NCBI GenBank assembly: GCA_002304945.1
Contig: DBPQ01000110.1
Coordinates: 1-6,300 of the forward strand
Length of the DNA: 6,300 nucleotides
Source of the DNA: Actinomycetales bacterium UBA1416
GTDB taxonomy: Bacteria > Actinomycetota > Actinomycetes > Actinomycetales > Actinomycetaceae
Reading direction: 5' to 3'
In this document: positions 1 to 6,300 of the stretch, piece after piece
Position numbering within the stretch: the stretch's first letter is position 1
How the letters are laid out: each line of letters opens with the position of its first letter
Translations under genes and position numbers: made by a program
Notes under the pieces: model-generated
What the model saw: only the letters and a program-made list of their open reading frames with translations
What the model was told of the DNA's origin: nothing
Database searches by the model: none

Positions 1-1
1 G

Positions 2-808
2 CTCGCCGCCGGGCACACCACGCCGTACTTCCACGCCGCCACCCGTCCCGCCGTGCTCGAGGCCGAGGCCATCGACCGGCTCGCGGTGATCGCGGGCCTC
101 GCCGAGGCCCCGTTCTACGTGGTGCACCTGTCGTCGGCCCCCGGGCTCGCCGCGGTGGCGCGGGCGCGGGAGGCGGGGGGCGCCGTCGTCGCCGAGACGT
201 GCCCGCAGTACCTGCTGCTCGACGTCGCCGCCTACGGTGGCCCCGACGACGACCGCCTCGAGTCGCGGGCCGCCGTGATGAGCCCGCCGCTCCGCACGGC
301 CGCGGACCGGGAGGCGCTGTGGGCGGGCCTGGCGAGCGGCGACATCCAGTTCGTGGGCACCGACCACTGCTCCTTCACCCTGCACGGCCAGAAGTCCGCG
401 GCCACGGACTTCGCCCACACGCCCAACGGCGCGCCCGGGATCGAGCTCCGGATGGCGCTGTTGTGGTCCGAGGGCGTGGCCGCCGCGCGGCTCGATCCGG
501 TGCGGTACGCCGAGGTCACCGCCACCAATGCGGCCCGCTACTTCGGGCTGTACCCGAGGAAGGGCGCGCTCGTGGCCGGCGCGGACGCGGACATCCTCGT
601 CGTGGACCCGCGGCCCACCTGGACAGTCCGCGCGGCGGACCTGCACGAGAACACCGACCACACGCCCTACGAGGGCGTGCAGGTGACCGGCCGGGTGCGG
701 GACGTGTTCCTGCGGGGGCACCGCGCCGTCGTCGGGGGGCGGCTGGGGGACGAACTTCCCACGGGCGAGTACCTGCGCTGCGGCGCCCCCGACCTGTCGA
801 TCACCTGA
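2..808 (+). CDS. hyuA: Dihydropyrimidinase/hydantoinase, 3' part (5' truncated by window edge)
   Basis: Reading is open from base 2 to a TGA at 806-808, giving 268 residues of a protein normally about 460 long, so roughly the first 200 residues are missing. The fragment matches the C-terminal part of cyclic-amidohydrolase family enzymes: GHTTPYFHAATRP just inside the window, VVHLSS (metal-ligand His at fragment residue 42), AETCPQYL, MSPPLR (substrate-contact Ser at 94), GTDHC (metal-ligand Asp at 121), PNGAPGIE (substrate-contact Asn at 142) and NTDHTPYEG near the C-terminus. These enzymes use a binuclear metal centre with a carboxylated lysine to open cyclic diamide rings such as dihydropyrimidines and hydantoins in the cytoplasm. 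The HxH pair, the lysine and one His would lie upstream of the window. The usual GTDHCPF reads GTDHCSF here. It sits 23 bases before a purine-type molybdenum hydroxylase, which suggests that the real substrate is a purine-derived ureide or hydantoin. Allantoinase or phenylhydantoinase are alternatives; the family is certain, the substrate is not. Confidence 0.93.
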   Translation, partial: LAAGHTTPYFHAATRPAVLEAEAIDRLAVIAGLAEAPFYVVHLSSAPGLAAVARAREAGGAVVAETCPQYLLLDVAAYGGPDDDRLESRAAVMSPPLRTAADREALWAGLASGDIQFVGTDHCSFTLHGQKSAATDFAHTPNGAPGIELRMALLWSEGVAAARLDPVRYAEVTATNAARYFGLYPRKGALVAGADADILVVDPRPTWTVRAADLHENTDHTPYEGVQVTGRVRDVFLRGHRAVVGGRLGDELPTGEYLRCGAPDLSIT

Positions 809-820
809 ACTGCGCCACCT

Positions 821-827
821 GAGAGGA
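821..827 (+). promoter_or_regulatory. Ribosome binding site for the molybdenum hydroxylase
   Basis: GAGAGGA lies 4 bases before the ATG at 832 and is the only purine-rich Shine-Dalgarno-like stretch in the 23-base gap after the hydantoinase stop. It supports the ATG at 832. No room is left for an independent promoter, so transcription most likely continues from upstream. Confidence 0.6.
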
Positions 828-831
828 CCCC

Positions 832-3384
832 ATGGCCATCACCGTCAACGGGCACGAGCACGAGATCCCGGGCAGCAAGCCGCTGATGACGTTCCTGCGC
901 GAGGACCTGGGGCTCACGAGCGTGAAGCACGGCTGCGACGATGGCAGCTGCGGCTCGTGCATGGTGGTGGTGGACGGCAAGACGGTCAAGTCCTGCACCC
1001 GGGACGTCACCCGGTTCGAGGGCCGGATGGTGACCACCGCGGAGGGGCTCTCGGAGCCGGAGAAGGAGCTCTACGTCTCGGCCTACGAGCAGGAGGGGGC
1101 CGTGCAGTGCGGCTTCTGCATCCCCGGGCTCGTCATGGCGTCCAAGGCGCTGCTGGACAAGAACCCCGACCCCACCCGCGAGGAGGTGGCCACGGCCATC
1201 CGGTCCAACCTCTGCCGCTGCACCGGCTACCGGATGGTGGAGGACGCGGTGCTCCGCGCCGGGCGCATCATGCGGGGCATGGAGGAGATCCCCCCGCCGC
1301 CGGAGCACATCCGGATGTCCGACCGGGCGCCCCGCATCGACGCCGCCGAGAAGGTGCTGGGGACCGGGCTGTACGCCGACGACCTCCGCCTCCCCGGCAT
1401 GGTGCACGCGAAGGCCTTGCGGTCCGCGCACCCGCGCGCGGTGATCGACCGCATCGACGTGACGGCGGCCCGCGCCCATCCCGCCTGCCTCGCCGTGCTG
1501 ACGGCCGCGGAGGTGCCGGAGAACAAGATCGGGCACCTCGTGCACGACTGGGACGTGCTGCTCGCCGAAGGGGACATCACCCGGTACGTCGGGGATGCCC
1601 TGGCGCTCGTGGTGTGCGAACGGGAGGAGGATCTCGACGAGGTGCTCGGCCTCATCGAGGTGGACTACACCGTGCTCGAGCCGGTGACCAGCCCGGACCA
1701 GGCGCTCGCTCCCGACGCCCCGGAGCTGCACCCCGGGGGGAACACCCTGACCCACCAGCAGGTGAAACGCGGCAACGCGGAGGCGCGGCTGGCGGCGTCC
1801 GCGTTCACGGTGACCCACACGTTCCACACGTCCCGGCAGGAGCACGCGTTCCTGGAGCCCGAGTGCGCGGTGGCCCAGCCATGGGGCGACGGCGGGGTGG
1901 AGGTCTTCACGGGCGGCCAGGGCGTCTACGACGAGCAGCGCGAGATCTCGCTCATGCTCCGGCTCCGCCCGGAGCAGGTGCACTCCCACTCGATGCTCGT
2001 GGGCGGCGGGTTCGGCGGCAAGGAGGACATGAGCGTCCAGCACCACGCGGCGCTCGCCGCATGGCACCTCGGCCGGCCGGTCAAGGTGAGGTTCTCCCGG
2101 CAGGACAGCCTCGACTACCACGTGAAGCGCCACCCGATGGACATCACCGTGACCCTGGGGTGCGACGCCGCGGGGCGCCTCACCGCGGCGAGGGTGCGGA
2201 TCGTCGCGGACACCGGCGCCTACGCCTCCCTCGGCGGGCCGGTGCTGCAGCGCGCGGTCACGCACGCGGGCGGGCCGTACGACTACCAGGACTTCGACGC
2301 CGAGGGCGTCGCCGTCTACACGAACAACCCGCCGGCCGGCGCGTTCCGCGGCTTCGGGGTGGCGCAGTCCGCGTTCGCGATCGAGGGCGCCGTCAACCTG
2401 CTCGCGGAGAAGGCGGGCATCGACGCCTGGGAGTTCCGGTACCGGAACGTGGTCCGGCCCGGCGCGGAGCTGCCGAACGGGCAGATCGCGGACGAGTCGG
2501 TGGGTCTGGCGGAGTGCCTGGAGGCGCTGAAACCGGATTGGGATGCCGATCCCCACGCGGGGCTCGCGGTGGCGTTCAAGAACTCCGGGCTCGGCATGGG
2601 CGTGCCGGACGTGGGCCGGGCGATCGTCTCGGTGGAGGACGGGCGGGTGCACATCCGCACCTCGGCCGCCTGCATGGGCCAGGGCATCGCGCAGATGGCC
2701 CAGCACATGCTGTGCGAGACCGTGGACCTCCCCCCTGACCGGGTGGTGGTGGAGGCCCCGGACACCGAGCGCACCCCGGACGCCGGCACCTCCACCGCGT
2801 CACGGCAGACGGTGTTCACCGGAGAGGCGGTGCGGCGCGCGGCGCTCGGACTGCGGGAGGCCCTCGAGGCTGCCGGATCCCTGGAGGCGCTGGAGGGGCG
2901 GGAGTTCGCGGGCGAGTTCGCGCCACCCACGGACCCGCTGGGGTCCGAGAAGGCGAATCCCGTCAGCCACGTCACCTACGGCTACGGCGCCCAGCTCGTG
3001 CACCTTGCCGAGGACGGCAGGGTCGCGAAGGTGGTCGCGGCCCACGACGCCGGCACGGTGGTGAACCAGCAGGCGCTGGTCGGGCAGATCGAGGGCGGCA
3101 TCGTCATGGGGCTCGGCTACGGGCTCACCGAGGACTTCGTGGTGGAGGACGCCGTGCCGCGGACGACGTTCGGCAAGCTCGGGCTGATCCGCTCCACCCA
3201 GACCCCGGAGATGGAGGTCCGGATGGTGCAGGGCCCCGGGGTGCTGCCGTTCGCGTACGGCGCCAAGGGCGTCGGCGAGATCTGCCTCATCCCCACCGCC
3301 CCGGCGGCCGCGCACGCCTACTACCGGCGCGACGGCGTGGTGCGGGACTCCCTGCCGCTCGCGGGCACGTTCTACAAGCCGTGA
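832..3384 (+). CDS. xdh: Fe-S/Mo fusion xanthine dehydrogenase-like hydroxylase (selenium-dependent XDH family)
   Basis: This is an 850-residue molybdenum hydroxylase of the xanthine dehydrogenase family, expected to hydroxylate a purine-like heterocycle using water. Residues 1-150 are the two-[2Fe-2S] domain: plant-ferredoxin-type cysteines C35, C40, C43, C55, then QCGFC (C93, C96) and LCRCTGY (C128, C130). From about 165 comes the a/b-hammerhead region, then the molybdopterin-binding domain with Q363, GGGFGGKE (391-398), R474, AFRGFG (R506, F508), MGQG (Q617) and GVGE (E816). By motif alignment E398, R474, F508 and E816 correspond to bovine xanthine oxidase Glu802, Arg880, Phe914 and Glu1261, so the purine-binding pocket looks intact. 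Length, the fused order and the C-terminal block (PTDPLGS, SHVTYGYG, CLIPTAPA, final TFYKP) fit the family called selenium-dependent xanthine dehydrogenase. No FAD domain is present in the chain and no FAD subunit gene is visible. The next gene, an XdhC, overlaps its stop. The family call is firm; substrate (xanthine, hypoxanthine or another purine) and selenium use are inferred. Confidence 0.93.
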   Translation: MAITVNGHEHEIPGSKPLMTFLREDLGLTSVKHGCDDGSCGSCMVVVDGKTVKSCTRDVTRFEGRMVTTAEGLSEPEKELYVSAYEQEGAVQCGFCIPGLVMASKALLDKNPDPTREEVATAIRSNLCRCTGYRMVEDAVLRAGRIMRGMEEIPPPPEHIRMSDRAPRIDAAEKVLGTGLYADDLRLPGMVHAKALRSAHPRAVIDRIDVTAARAHPACLAVLTAAEVPENKIGHLVHDWDVLLAEGDITRYVGDALALVVCEREEDLDEVLGLIEVDYTVLEPVTSPDQALAPDAPELHPGGNTLTHQQVKRGNAEARLAASAFTVTHTFHTSRQEHAFLEPECAVAQPWGDGGVEVFTGGQGVYDEQREISLMLRLRPEQVHSHSMLVGGGFGGKEDMSVQHHAALAAWHLGRPVKVRFSRQDSLDYHVKRHPMDITVTLGCDAAGRLTAARVRIVADTGAYASLGGPVLQRAVTHAGGPYDYQDFDAEGVAVYTNNPPAGAFRGFGVAQSAFAIEGAVNLLAEKAGIDAWEFRYRNVVRPGAELPNGQIADESVGLAECLEALKPDWDADPHAGLAVAFKNSGLGMGVPDVGRAIVSVEDGRVHIRTSAACMGQGIAQMAQHMLCETVDLPPDRVVVEAPDTERTPDAGTSTASRQTVFTGEAVRRAALGLREALEAAGSLEALEGREFAGEFAPPTDPLGSEKANPVSHVTYGYGAQLVHLAEDGRVAKVVAAHDAGTVVNQQALVGQIEGGIVMGLGYGLTEDFVVEDAVPRTTFGKLGLIRSTQTPEMEVRMVQGPGVLPFAYGAKGVGEICLIPTAPAAAHAYYRRDGVVRDSLPLAGTFYKP
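3381..3384 (+). other. GTGA stop/start overlap coupling xdh and xdhC
   Basis: The GTG start of the XdhC gene shares bases with the TGA stop of the hydroxylase gene. The 20 bases upstream of the GTG hold no clear Shine-Dalgarno sequence, so xdhC is probably translated by ribosomes that have just finished the hydroxylase, keeping enzyme and maturation factor in proportion. Confidence 0.7.
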
Positions 3385-4214
3385 CCGATATCGCCGCGCG
3401 GGCACGGGAGTGGTGGGACGCCGGGCTTCCGTTCGTCCGCGCCACCGTGGTCTCCACCTGGGGTGCCGCGCCTCTCCCCGTGGGATCGGTCATGCTGGTC
3501 GGCCCCGGGATGGAGGTGATCGGCGGGGTGTCCGGTGGGTGCGTCGAGGGGGACGTCCTCGAGGTGGCCCGCGAGCTGCTCGCCTCCGGCGGGTCCCGGC
3601 TGCTCCGCTACGGCGTTTCCGACGACGACGCCCGGGCCGTCGGGTTGTCCTGCGGCGGGGACATCGAGGTGGCCGTCGAGCGGGTGGAGCCGGATTCCGG
3701 AGCGGCACCGCCGGCCCGCGAGGAGGCCCTGCCGCGACTGGTCATCGCAGGGTCGAACGAGGTGTCGGTTGCCCTGGCGAGCCTCGGCGGCCCCTTGGGT
3801 CGGCAGGTGACCGTGTGCGACGCGCGGGGAGCGTTCCTGCAACCGGCCCGTTTCCCGGAGGAGGCCGAGCTGGTGGTGGACTGGCCTCACCGGTACCTGG
3901 CCGCCGAGGAGGCGGCCGGGCGGCTGGACGGGCGCACCGCCGTCGCCGTCCTCACGCACGACGAGAAGTTCGACATCCCCGTCCTGGCGCTGGCGCTGCG
4001 GCTCCGGCAGCGCGGGCGGCTCGGGTACGTGGGCCTCATGGCCTCGCGCCGCACGCTCCTCGACCGCCGCGCCCGGCTCGCCGAGGAGGGGATCAGCGCC
4101 GTGACCATCGGCCTCCTCCGCTCCCCCATCGGACTGGCCATCGGGGCGCGCGGACCCGGGGAGATCGCGATCAGCATCGCGGCGGAGATCATCGCGGAGT
4201 CCCGCAGCGCATAG
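3381..4214 (+). CDS. xdhC: XdhC/CoxI family molybdenum cofactor insertion factor
   Basis: The 277-residue protein has the two-part XdhC architecture. The N-terminal XdhC/CoxI domain shows PVGSVMLV (33-40), VSGGCVEGDV (50-59, C54) and GLSCGGDIEV (88-97, C91). The C-terminal Rossmann-like domain starts near residue 118 and contains RFPEEAELVVDWP, LTHDEKFD, GYVGLMASRRT and SPIGLAIGARGPGEIAISI, all typical of the family. XdhC proteins bind the molybdenum cofactor, help deliver its sulfurated form and insert it into the partner hydroxylase; they are not part of the mature enzyme. The 4-base overlap with the hydroxylase makes that its likely client. It is a stand-alone two-domain XdhC, about half the length of the YqeB-type proteins of selenium-dependent hydroxylase clusters. 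One oddity: the expected glycine-rich loop (GAGHVG-like) reads GSNEVS at 124-129, losing two glycines. GTG is chosen as start because the conserved region begins within 20 residues and the overlap is characteristic. Confidence 0.92.
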   Translation: MTDIAARAREWWDAGLPFVRATVVSTWGAAPLPVGSVMLVGPGMEVIGGVSGGCVEGDVLEVARELLASGGSRLLRYGVSDDDARAVGLSCGGDIEVAVERVEPDSGAAPPAREEALPRLVIAGSNEVSVALASLGGPLGRQVTVCDARGAFLQPARFPEEAELVVDWPHRYLAAEEAAGRLDGRTAVAVLTHDEKFDIPVLALALRLRQRGRLGYVGLMASRRTLLDRRARLAEEGISAVTIGLLRSPIGLAIGARGPGEIAISIAAEIIAESRSA

Positions 4215-4221
4215 CCTTGCC

Positions 4222-4228
4222 GGGGAGG
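4222..4228 (+). promoter_or_regulatory. Ribosome binding site deciding the GTG start of the transporter
   Basis: GGGGAGG at 4222-4228 lies 10 bases before the GTG at 4239. The competing ATG at 4263 has only a GAGGGG about 16 bases upstream, which is too far. An intermediate GTG at 4231 runs into a stop after three codons. The GTG at 4239 is therefore the better start. Confidence 0.55.
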
Positions 4229-4238
4229 TGGTGCGCGC

Positions 4239-5228
4239 GTGAGGGGTCGTGATCGGACCGGCATGGCTGCAGAGCCGGATCTGAGGGCGGCCCGCGGCCG
4301 GGTGGCCGAGCACGGTCTCCTCCCCTATCTCCTGCTGGCGGGAACGGTGCTGTTCTGGGGGACGAGCTTCGCCGCGACGAAGTCCGCCTACACGGACCTC
4401 GCCCCGATGACGGTGGTGTGGCTCCGGATGATCGTCGCCAGCCTCGTGTTCCTCCCGGTCTGGCGGATGCTGCCGCGCCCCGTCCGCCGGCCCGGCGACC
4501 GGCGCGTCCTCGCGCTCTCGCTCGCCTTCATCCCGTGCGCCTACTTCGCGCTGGAGGGGTTCGCCATCCAGTACACCACCTCCAGCCAGGCGGGCGTCAT
4601 CGCCGCGACCGCCCCGCTCATGGTGGCCGCGGGGGCGTGGCTGGTGCTGCGCGAACGGCTGTCGGTGCGGACGGTGGTGGGGATCCTGGTGTCGATGGCC
4701 GGGGTAGGGGTCCTCGCGCTCGGCGGGGTGGCCGGCGAGACCGCGCCCAACCCCCTGCTCGGCAACCTGCTCGAGGTGGGGGCGATGGCGGGGGCGGCAG
4801 GGTCCACCATCACGATCCGGCACCTCGCTGGCCGCTACGACCCGTGGTTCCTCACCGGCCTCCAGATGGCCACGGGAGCGCTGTTCTTCGCGCCGCTTGC
4901 GCTGGCGTCCGGGCCGATCGCGTGGGGAGAGGTGGCGTTCGGGACGTGGGCGGCGGTGGCGTACCTGGGGATCTTCCCGAGCCTCGTGGGCTTCGGGTTG
5001 TACAACTCGGCGCTCCGGCTGCTGCCGGCGAACCGCGCTGCCACGTCCCTCAACCTCATCCCGGCGGTTGCGGTGCTGACCGGGTGGTTGGCCCTCGGCG
5101 AGTCGCTGTCCTGGGTTCAGCTCGTGGCGTGCGCCGCGATCGTCGCGGCGGTGGTGTGGGCCGGGACGGCCCGTGCGAGTGGCAACGAGGTGGCGGTGGC
5201 GGCCCCGGCACGCGGGACCCGGCGGTAG
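4239..5228 (+). CDS. EamA/DMT superfamily transporter
   Basis: The 329-residue protein is an integral membrane protein with about ten predicted helices, roughly at 28-47, 56-76, 90-108, 115-135, 143-162, 174-190, 204-224, 236-255, 264-285 and 290-310, arranged as two EamA repeats. Typical repeat signatures are visible: FWGTSFAATK in helix 1, the LEGFAIQYTTSSQAGVI block leading into PLMVA in repeat one, and the matching LYNSALRLLPANRA, SLNLIPAVAVL and GESLS block in repeat two. Family members move metabolites, amino acids or nucleotide-related compounds, mostly as exporters, and substrate cannot be read from sequence. The start lies 24 bases after xdhC, so it is probably in the same operon and may carry a purine, ureide or breakdown product; that is inference from position only. 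The first 25 or so residues are hydrophilic and arginine-rich. An alternative start is ATG 4263, eight codons in. Confidence 0.9.
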   Translation: MRGRDRTGMAAEPDLRAARGRVAEHGLLPYLLLAGTVLFWGTSFAATKSAYTDLAPMTVVWLRMIVASLVFLPVWRMLPRPVRRPGDRRVLALSLAFIPCAYFALEGFAIQYTTSSQAGVIAATAPLMVAAGAWLVLRERLSVRTVVGILVSMAGVGVLALGGVAGETAPNPLLGNLLEVGAMAGAAGSTITIRHLAGRYDPWFLTGLQMATGALFFAPLALASGPIAWGEVAFGTWAAVAYLGIFPSLVGFGLYNSALRLLPANRAATSLNLIPAVAVLTGWLALGESLSWVQLVACAAIVAAVVWAGTARASGNEVAVAAPARGTRR

Positions 5229-5231
5229 GAT
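5226..5231 (+). promoter_or_regulatory. Possible -10 element upstream of the acyl-CoA synthetase
   Basis: TAGGAT, overlapping the transporter's TAG stop, fits the actinobacterial TANNNT -10 pattern and lies about 75 bases ahead of the next ATG. No convincing TTGACA-like -35 is seen 17-18 bases upstream, so this is only a candidate. The rest of the 77-base gap (5229-5305) holds a short GC hairpin without a T tract and the ribosome binding site. Confidence 0.25.
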
Positions 5232-5293
5232 CGCCACGCGGGCCAACGGCGGCCCCGGCTCCCGGGGGTGAGCCACATCCCCTGCGGGAGACC

Positions 5294-5299
5294 AAGGAG
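5294..5299 (+). promoter_or_regulatory. Ribosome binding site of the acyl-CoA synthetase
   Basis: AAGGAG sits 6 bases before the ATG at 5306, a near-ideal Shine-Dalgarno placement. It fixes the start, since the reading frame stays open upstream of that ATG. Confidence 0.75.
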
Positions 5300-5305
5300 T
5301 TCGTC

Positions 5306-6300
5306 ATGAGGAAAGTCCACGCCGCGCGCCTCACCAGCATCGACCCGGGGACATCGATCAGCGACTACCTCATCAGGCACGGGACCGAGACGCCGGAGAC
5401 CACGCTGTACCGCGAGAAGGTCGGCGACAGCTGGGTGGACTGGTCGGCGGCGAAGACCCTGGATGTGGTGCGCGGCATCGCGCAGGGCCTCCGCAGCGCC
5501 GGGTACGGTCCCGGCGACCGCATCGCGATCATGTCCCACACCCGCCTGGAGTGGACGCTCGCGGACCTCGCGATCTGGCACATCGGCGGCGTGCCGGTGC
5601 CGGTGTACGAGACCTCCTCCCCCGCGCAGACGCAGTGGATCCTCTCCGATGCCGGGTGCGTGGGAGCGTTCGTCGAGGACGCGGCGCTGGCCGCCGTCGT
5701 CGCCGCGGCACGGGACGAGGAGGGCGGTCACGCCGTCCGGGACGTCTGGGTGTTCGACGAGGGCGGGCTGGACCGCCTCCGCGAGCTCGGCGCTGACCTC
5801 ACGATCGTGGAGGCGGACGACGCCGTCGCCAACGTGGGGCTCGACGACGTCGCCACCATCATCTACACGTCTGGCACCACGGGCCTCCCCAAGGGCGTGG
5901 TCCTCACGCACGGGAACTTCGTGGAGCTGGGCGAGGAGACGATCGCCCTCATCACCGACGTGCTGCGAGAGCGGGGCGCCTCCCTACTGTTGTTCCTCCC
6001 GCTGGCCCACATCTTCGCCCGCGTGATGGAGGTGATCATGCTGATCGCACCGGTGCCCCTGGGGCACACGGAGACGAAGCGCGCGGTGGCGGACCTCGCC
6101 ACCTTCCGGCCCACCACCATCGTGGGCGTCCCCCGCGTGTGGGAGAAGATCTACACCAGCGCCGAGATGAGGACCGGCAAGGGCGTGAAGAAGTCGATCT
6201 TCCGGTGGGCGACCCGGGTGGCCGTGGTCCACTCCCGTGCCCTCGAGACCCCCGGCGGGCCGAGCCGCGCGTTGAGGCTGCAGCACCGCGTGGCCGACCG
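5306..6300 (+). CDS. Long-chain fatty acyl-CoA synthetase (AMP-forming), 3' truncated by window edge
   Basis: The frame from ATG 5306 runs open to the window end, giving 331 complete codons of a protein usually near 600 residues. It belongs to the ANL adenylate-forming superfamily and is most like the long-chain acyl-CoA synthetase group that includes FAA1 and mycobacterial FadD15. Visible signatures: GYGPGDRIAIMSHTRLEW near residues 66-83, VPVPVYETSSPAQ, the phosphate-binding loop YTSGTTGLPKG at 187-197, PLAH at 232-235 followed by IFARVME, and VGVPRVWEKIY. These enzymes activate fatty acids with ATP to acyl-AMP and then form acyl-CoA in the cytoplasm or at the membrane. The later motifs and the catalytic lysine near the C-terminus lie beyond the window. 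It has its own strong ribosome binding site after a 77-base gap and no evident link with purine breakdown, so it probably starts a separate transcription unit. Chain-length preference cannot be told from this part. Confidence 0.93.
   Translation, partial: MRKVHAARLTSIDPGTSISDYLIRHGTETPETTLYREKVGDSWVDWSAAKTLDVVRGIAQGLRSAGYGPGDRIAIMSHTRLEWTLADLAIWHIGGVPVPVYETSSPAQTQWILSDAGCVGAFVEDAALAAVVAAARDEEGGHAVRDVWVFDEGGLDRLRELGADLTIVEADDAVANVGLDDVATIIYTSGTTGLPKGVVLTHGNFVELGEETIALITDVLRERGASLLLFLPLAHIFARVMEVIMLIAPVPLGHTETKRAVADLATFRPTTIVGVPRVWEKIYTSAEMRTGKGVKKSIFRWATRVAVVHSRALETPGGPSRALRLQHRVAD

Noticed and set aside
667..2706. A 679-codon open frame on the - strand opposite the hydroxylase and the end of the hydantoinase
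   Set aside because: Its product is rich in R, H, G, P and A with no recognisable domain, and the + strand there encodes clear conserved proteins. Long stop-free antisense frames are expected where third positions are nearly all G or C.
957..2738. A 593-codon + strand frame inside the hydroxylase gene
   Set aside because: It is in a different frame from the conserved protein and gives a Gly/Arg-rich sequence with no domain, a product of GC-rich codon positions.
832..3384. In-frame selenocysteine TGA in the hydroxylase
   Set aside because: The reading frame from 832 to 3381 has no internal TGA, and no selenocysteine insertion hairpin is needed to explain it; selenium in this family is a labile cofactor.
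4263..5228. Alternative ATG start for the transporter
   Set aside because: The better-placed GGGGAGG supports GTG 4239, and the difference of eight hydrophilic residues does not affect the membrane core. It remains possible.
5253..5267. Hairpin CCCCGG-CTC-CCGGGG as a terminator after the transporter
   Set aside because: The stem is only 6 bp with a 3-base loop and no following T tract; such GC palindromes arise easily by chance in this composition.
3372..5276. A 634-codon open frame on the - strand opposite xdhC and the transporter
   Set aside because: Same shadow effect: low-complexity charged composition, no motifs, and full overlap with two well-supported + strand genes.
5463..6026. A 187-codon + strand frame inside the acyl-CoA synthetase
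   Set aside because: It is Ser/Arg/Pro-rich and out of frame with the AMP-binding protein, whose motifs are continuous through this stretch.

Overview
The window is very GC-rich (roughly 70% by eye) with a strong G/C bias at third codon positions, GTG starts and tight gene packing. This fits a high-GC Actinomycetota; a Micrococcales-like relative is possible, but the sequence does not fix the genus. All five genes lie on the + strand, with no RNA genes, CRISPR arrays, insertion sequences or long repeats seen.

Layout: (1) positions 1-808, the C-terminal part of a dihydropyrimidinase/hydantoinase whose start lies upstream of the window; (2) 832-3384, an 850-residue molybdenum hydroxylase in which an N-terminal two-[2Fe-2S] domain is fused to the molybdopterin-binding domain, closely resembling the family named selenium-dependent xanthine dehydrogenase; (3) 3381-4214, an XdhC/CoxI-type cofactor-insertion factor overlapping the previous gene by 4 bases; (4) 4239-5228, a ten-helix EamA/DMT transporter; (5) 5306 to the end, the N-terminal half of a long-chain acyl-CoA synthetase. 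Gene spacings within the first four are 23, -4 and 24 bases, so they read as one operon. A 77-base gap precedes the acyl-CoA synthetase, which is probably a separate unit.

Taken together, genes 1-3 look like the downstream end of a purine/ureide breakdown cluster: a hydroxylase acting on a purine-like heterocycle, its dedicated maturation factor, and a cyclic-amide hydrolase that opens a ring. The pairing of a hydantoinase (HyuA) with this type of Fe-S/Mo fusion hydroxylase is a known hallmark of 'selenium-dependent molybdenum hydroxylase' or uric-acid utilisation clusters in Enterobacteria and gut anaerobes. The transporter may move a substrate or product. The more interesting points are that this pairing is found in a probable actinobacterium, that the hydroxylase has no FAD subunit in view, that the XdhC lacks two glycines of its expected dinucleotide loop, and that it is uncertain whether selenium is used at all. 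I see no wholly new system in the window.
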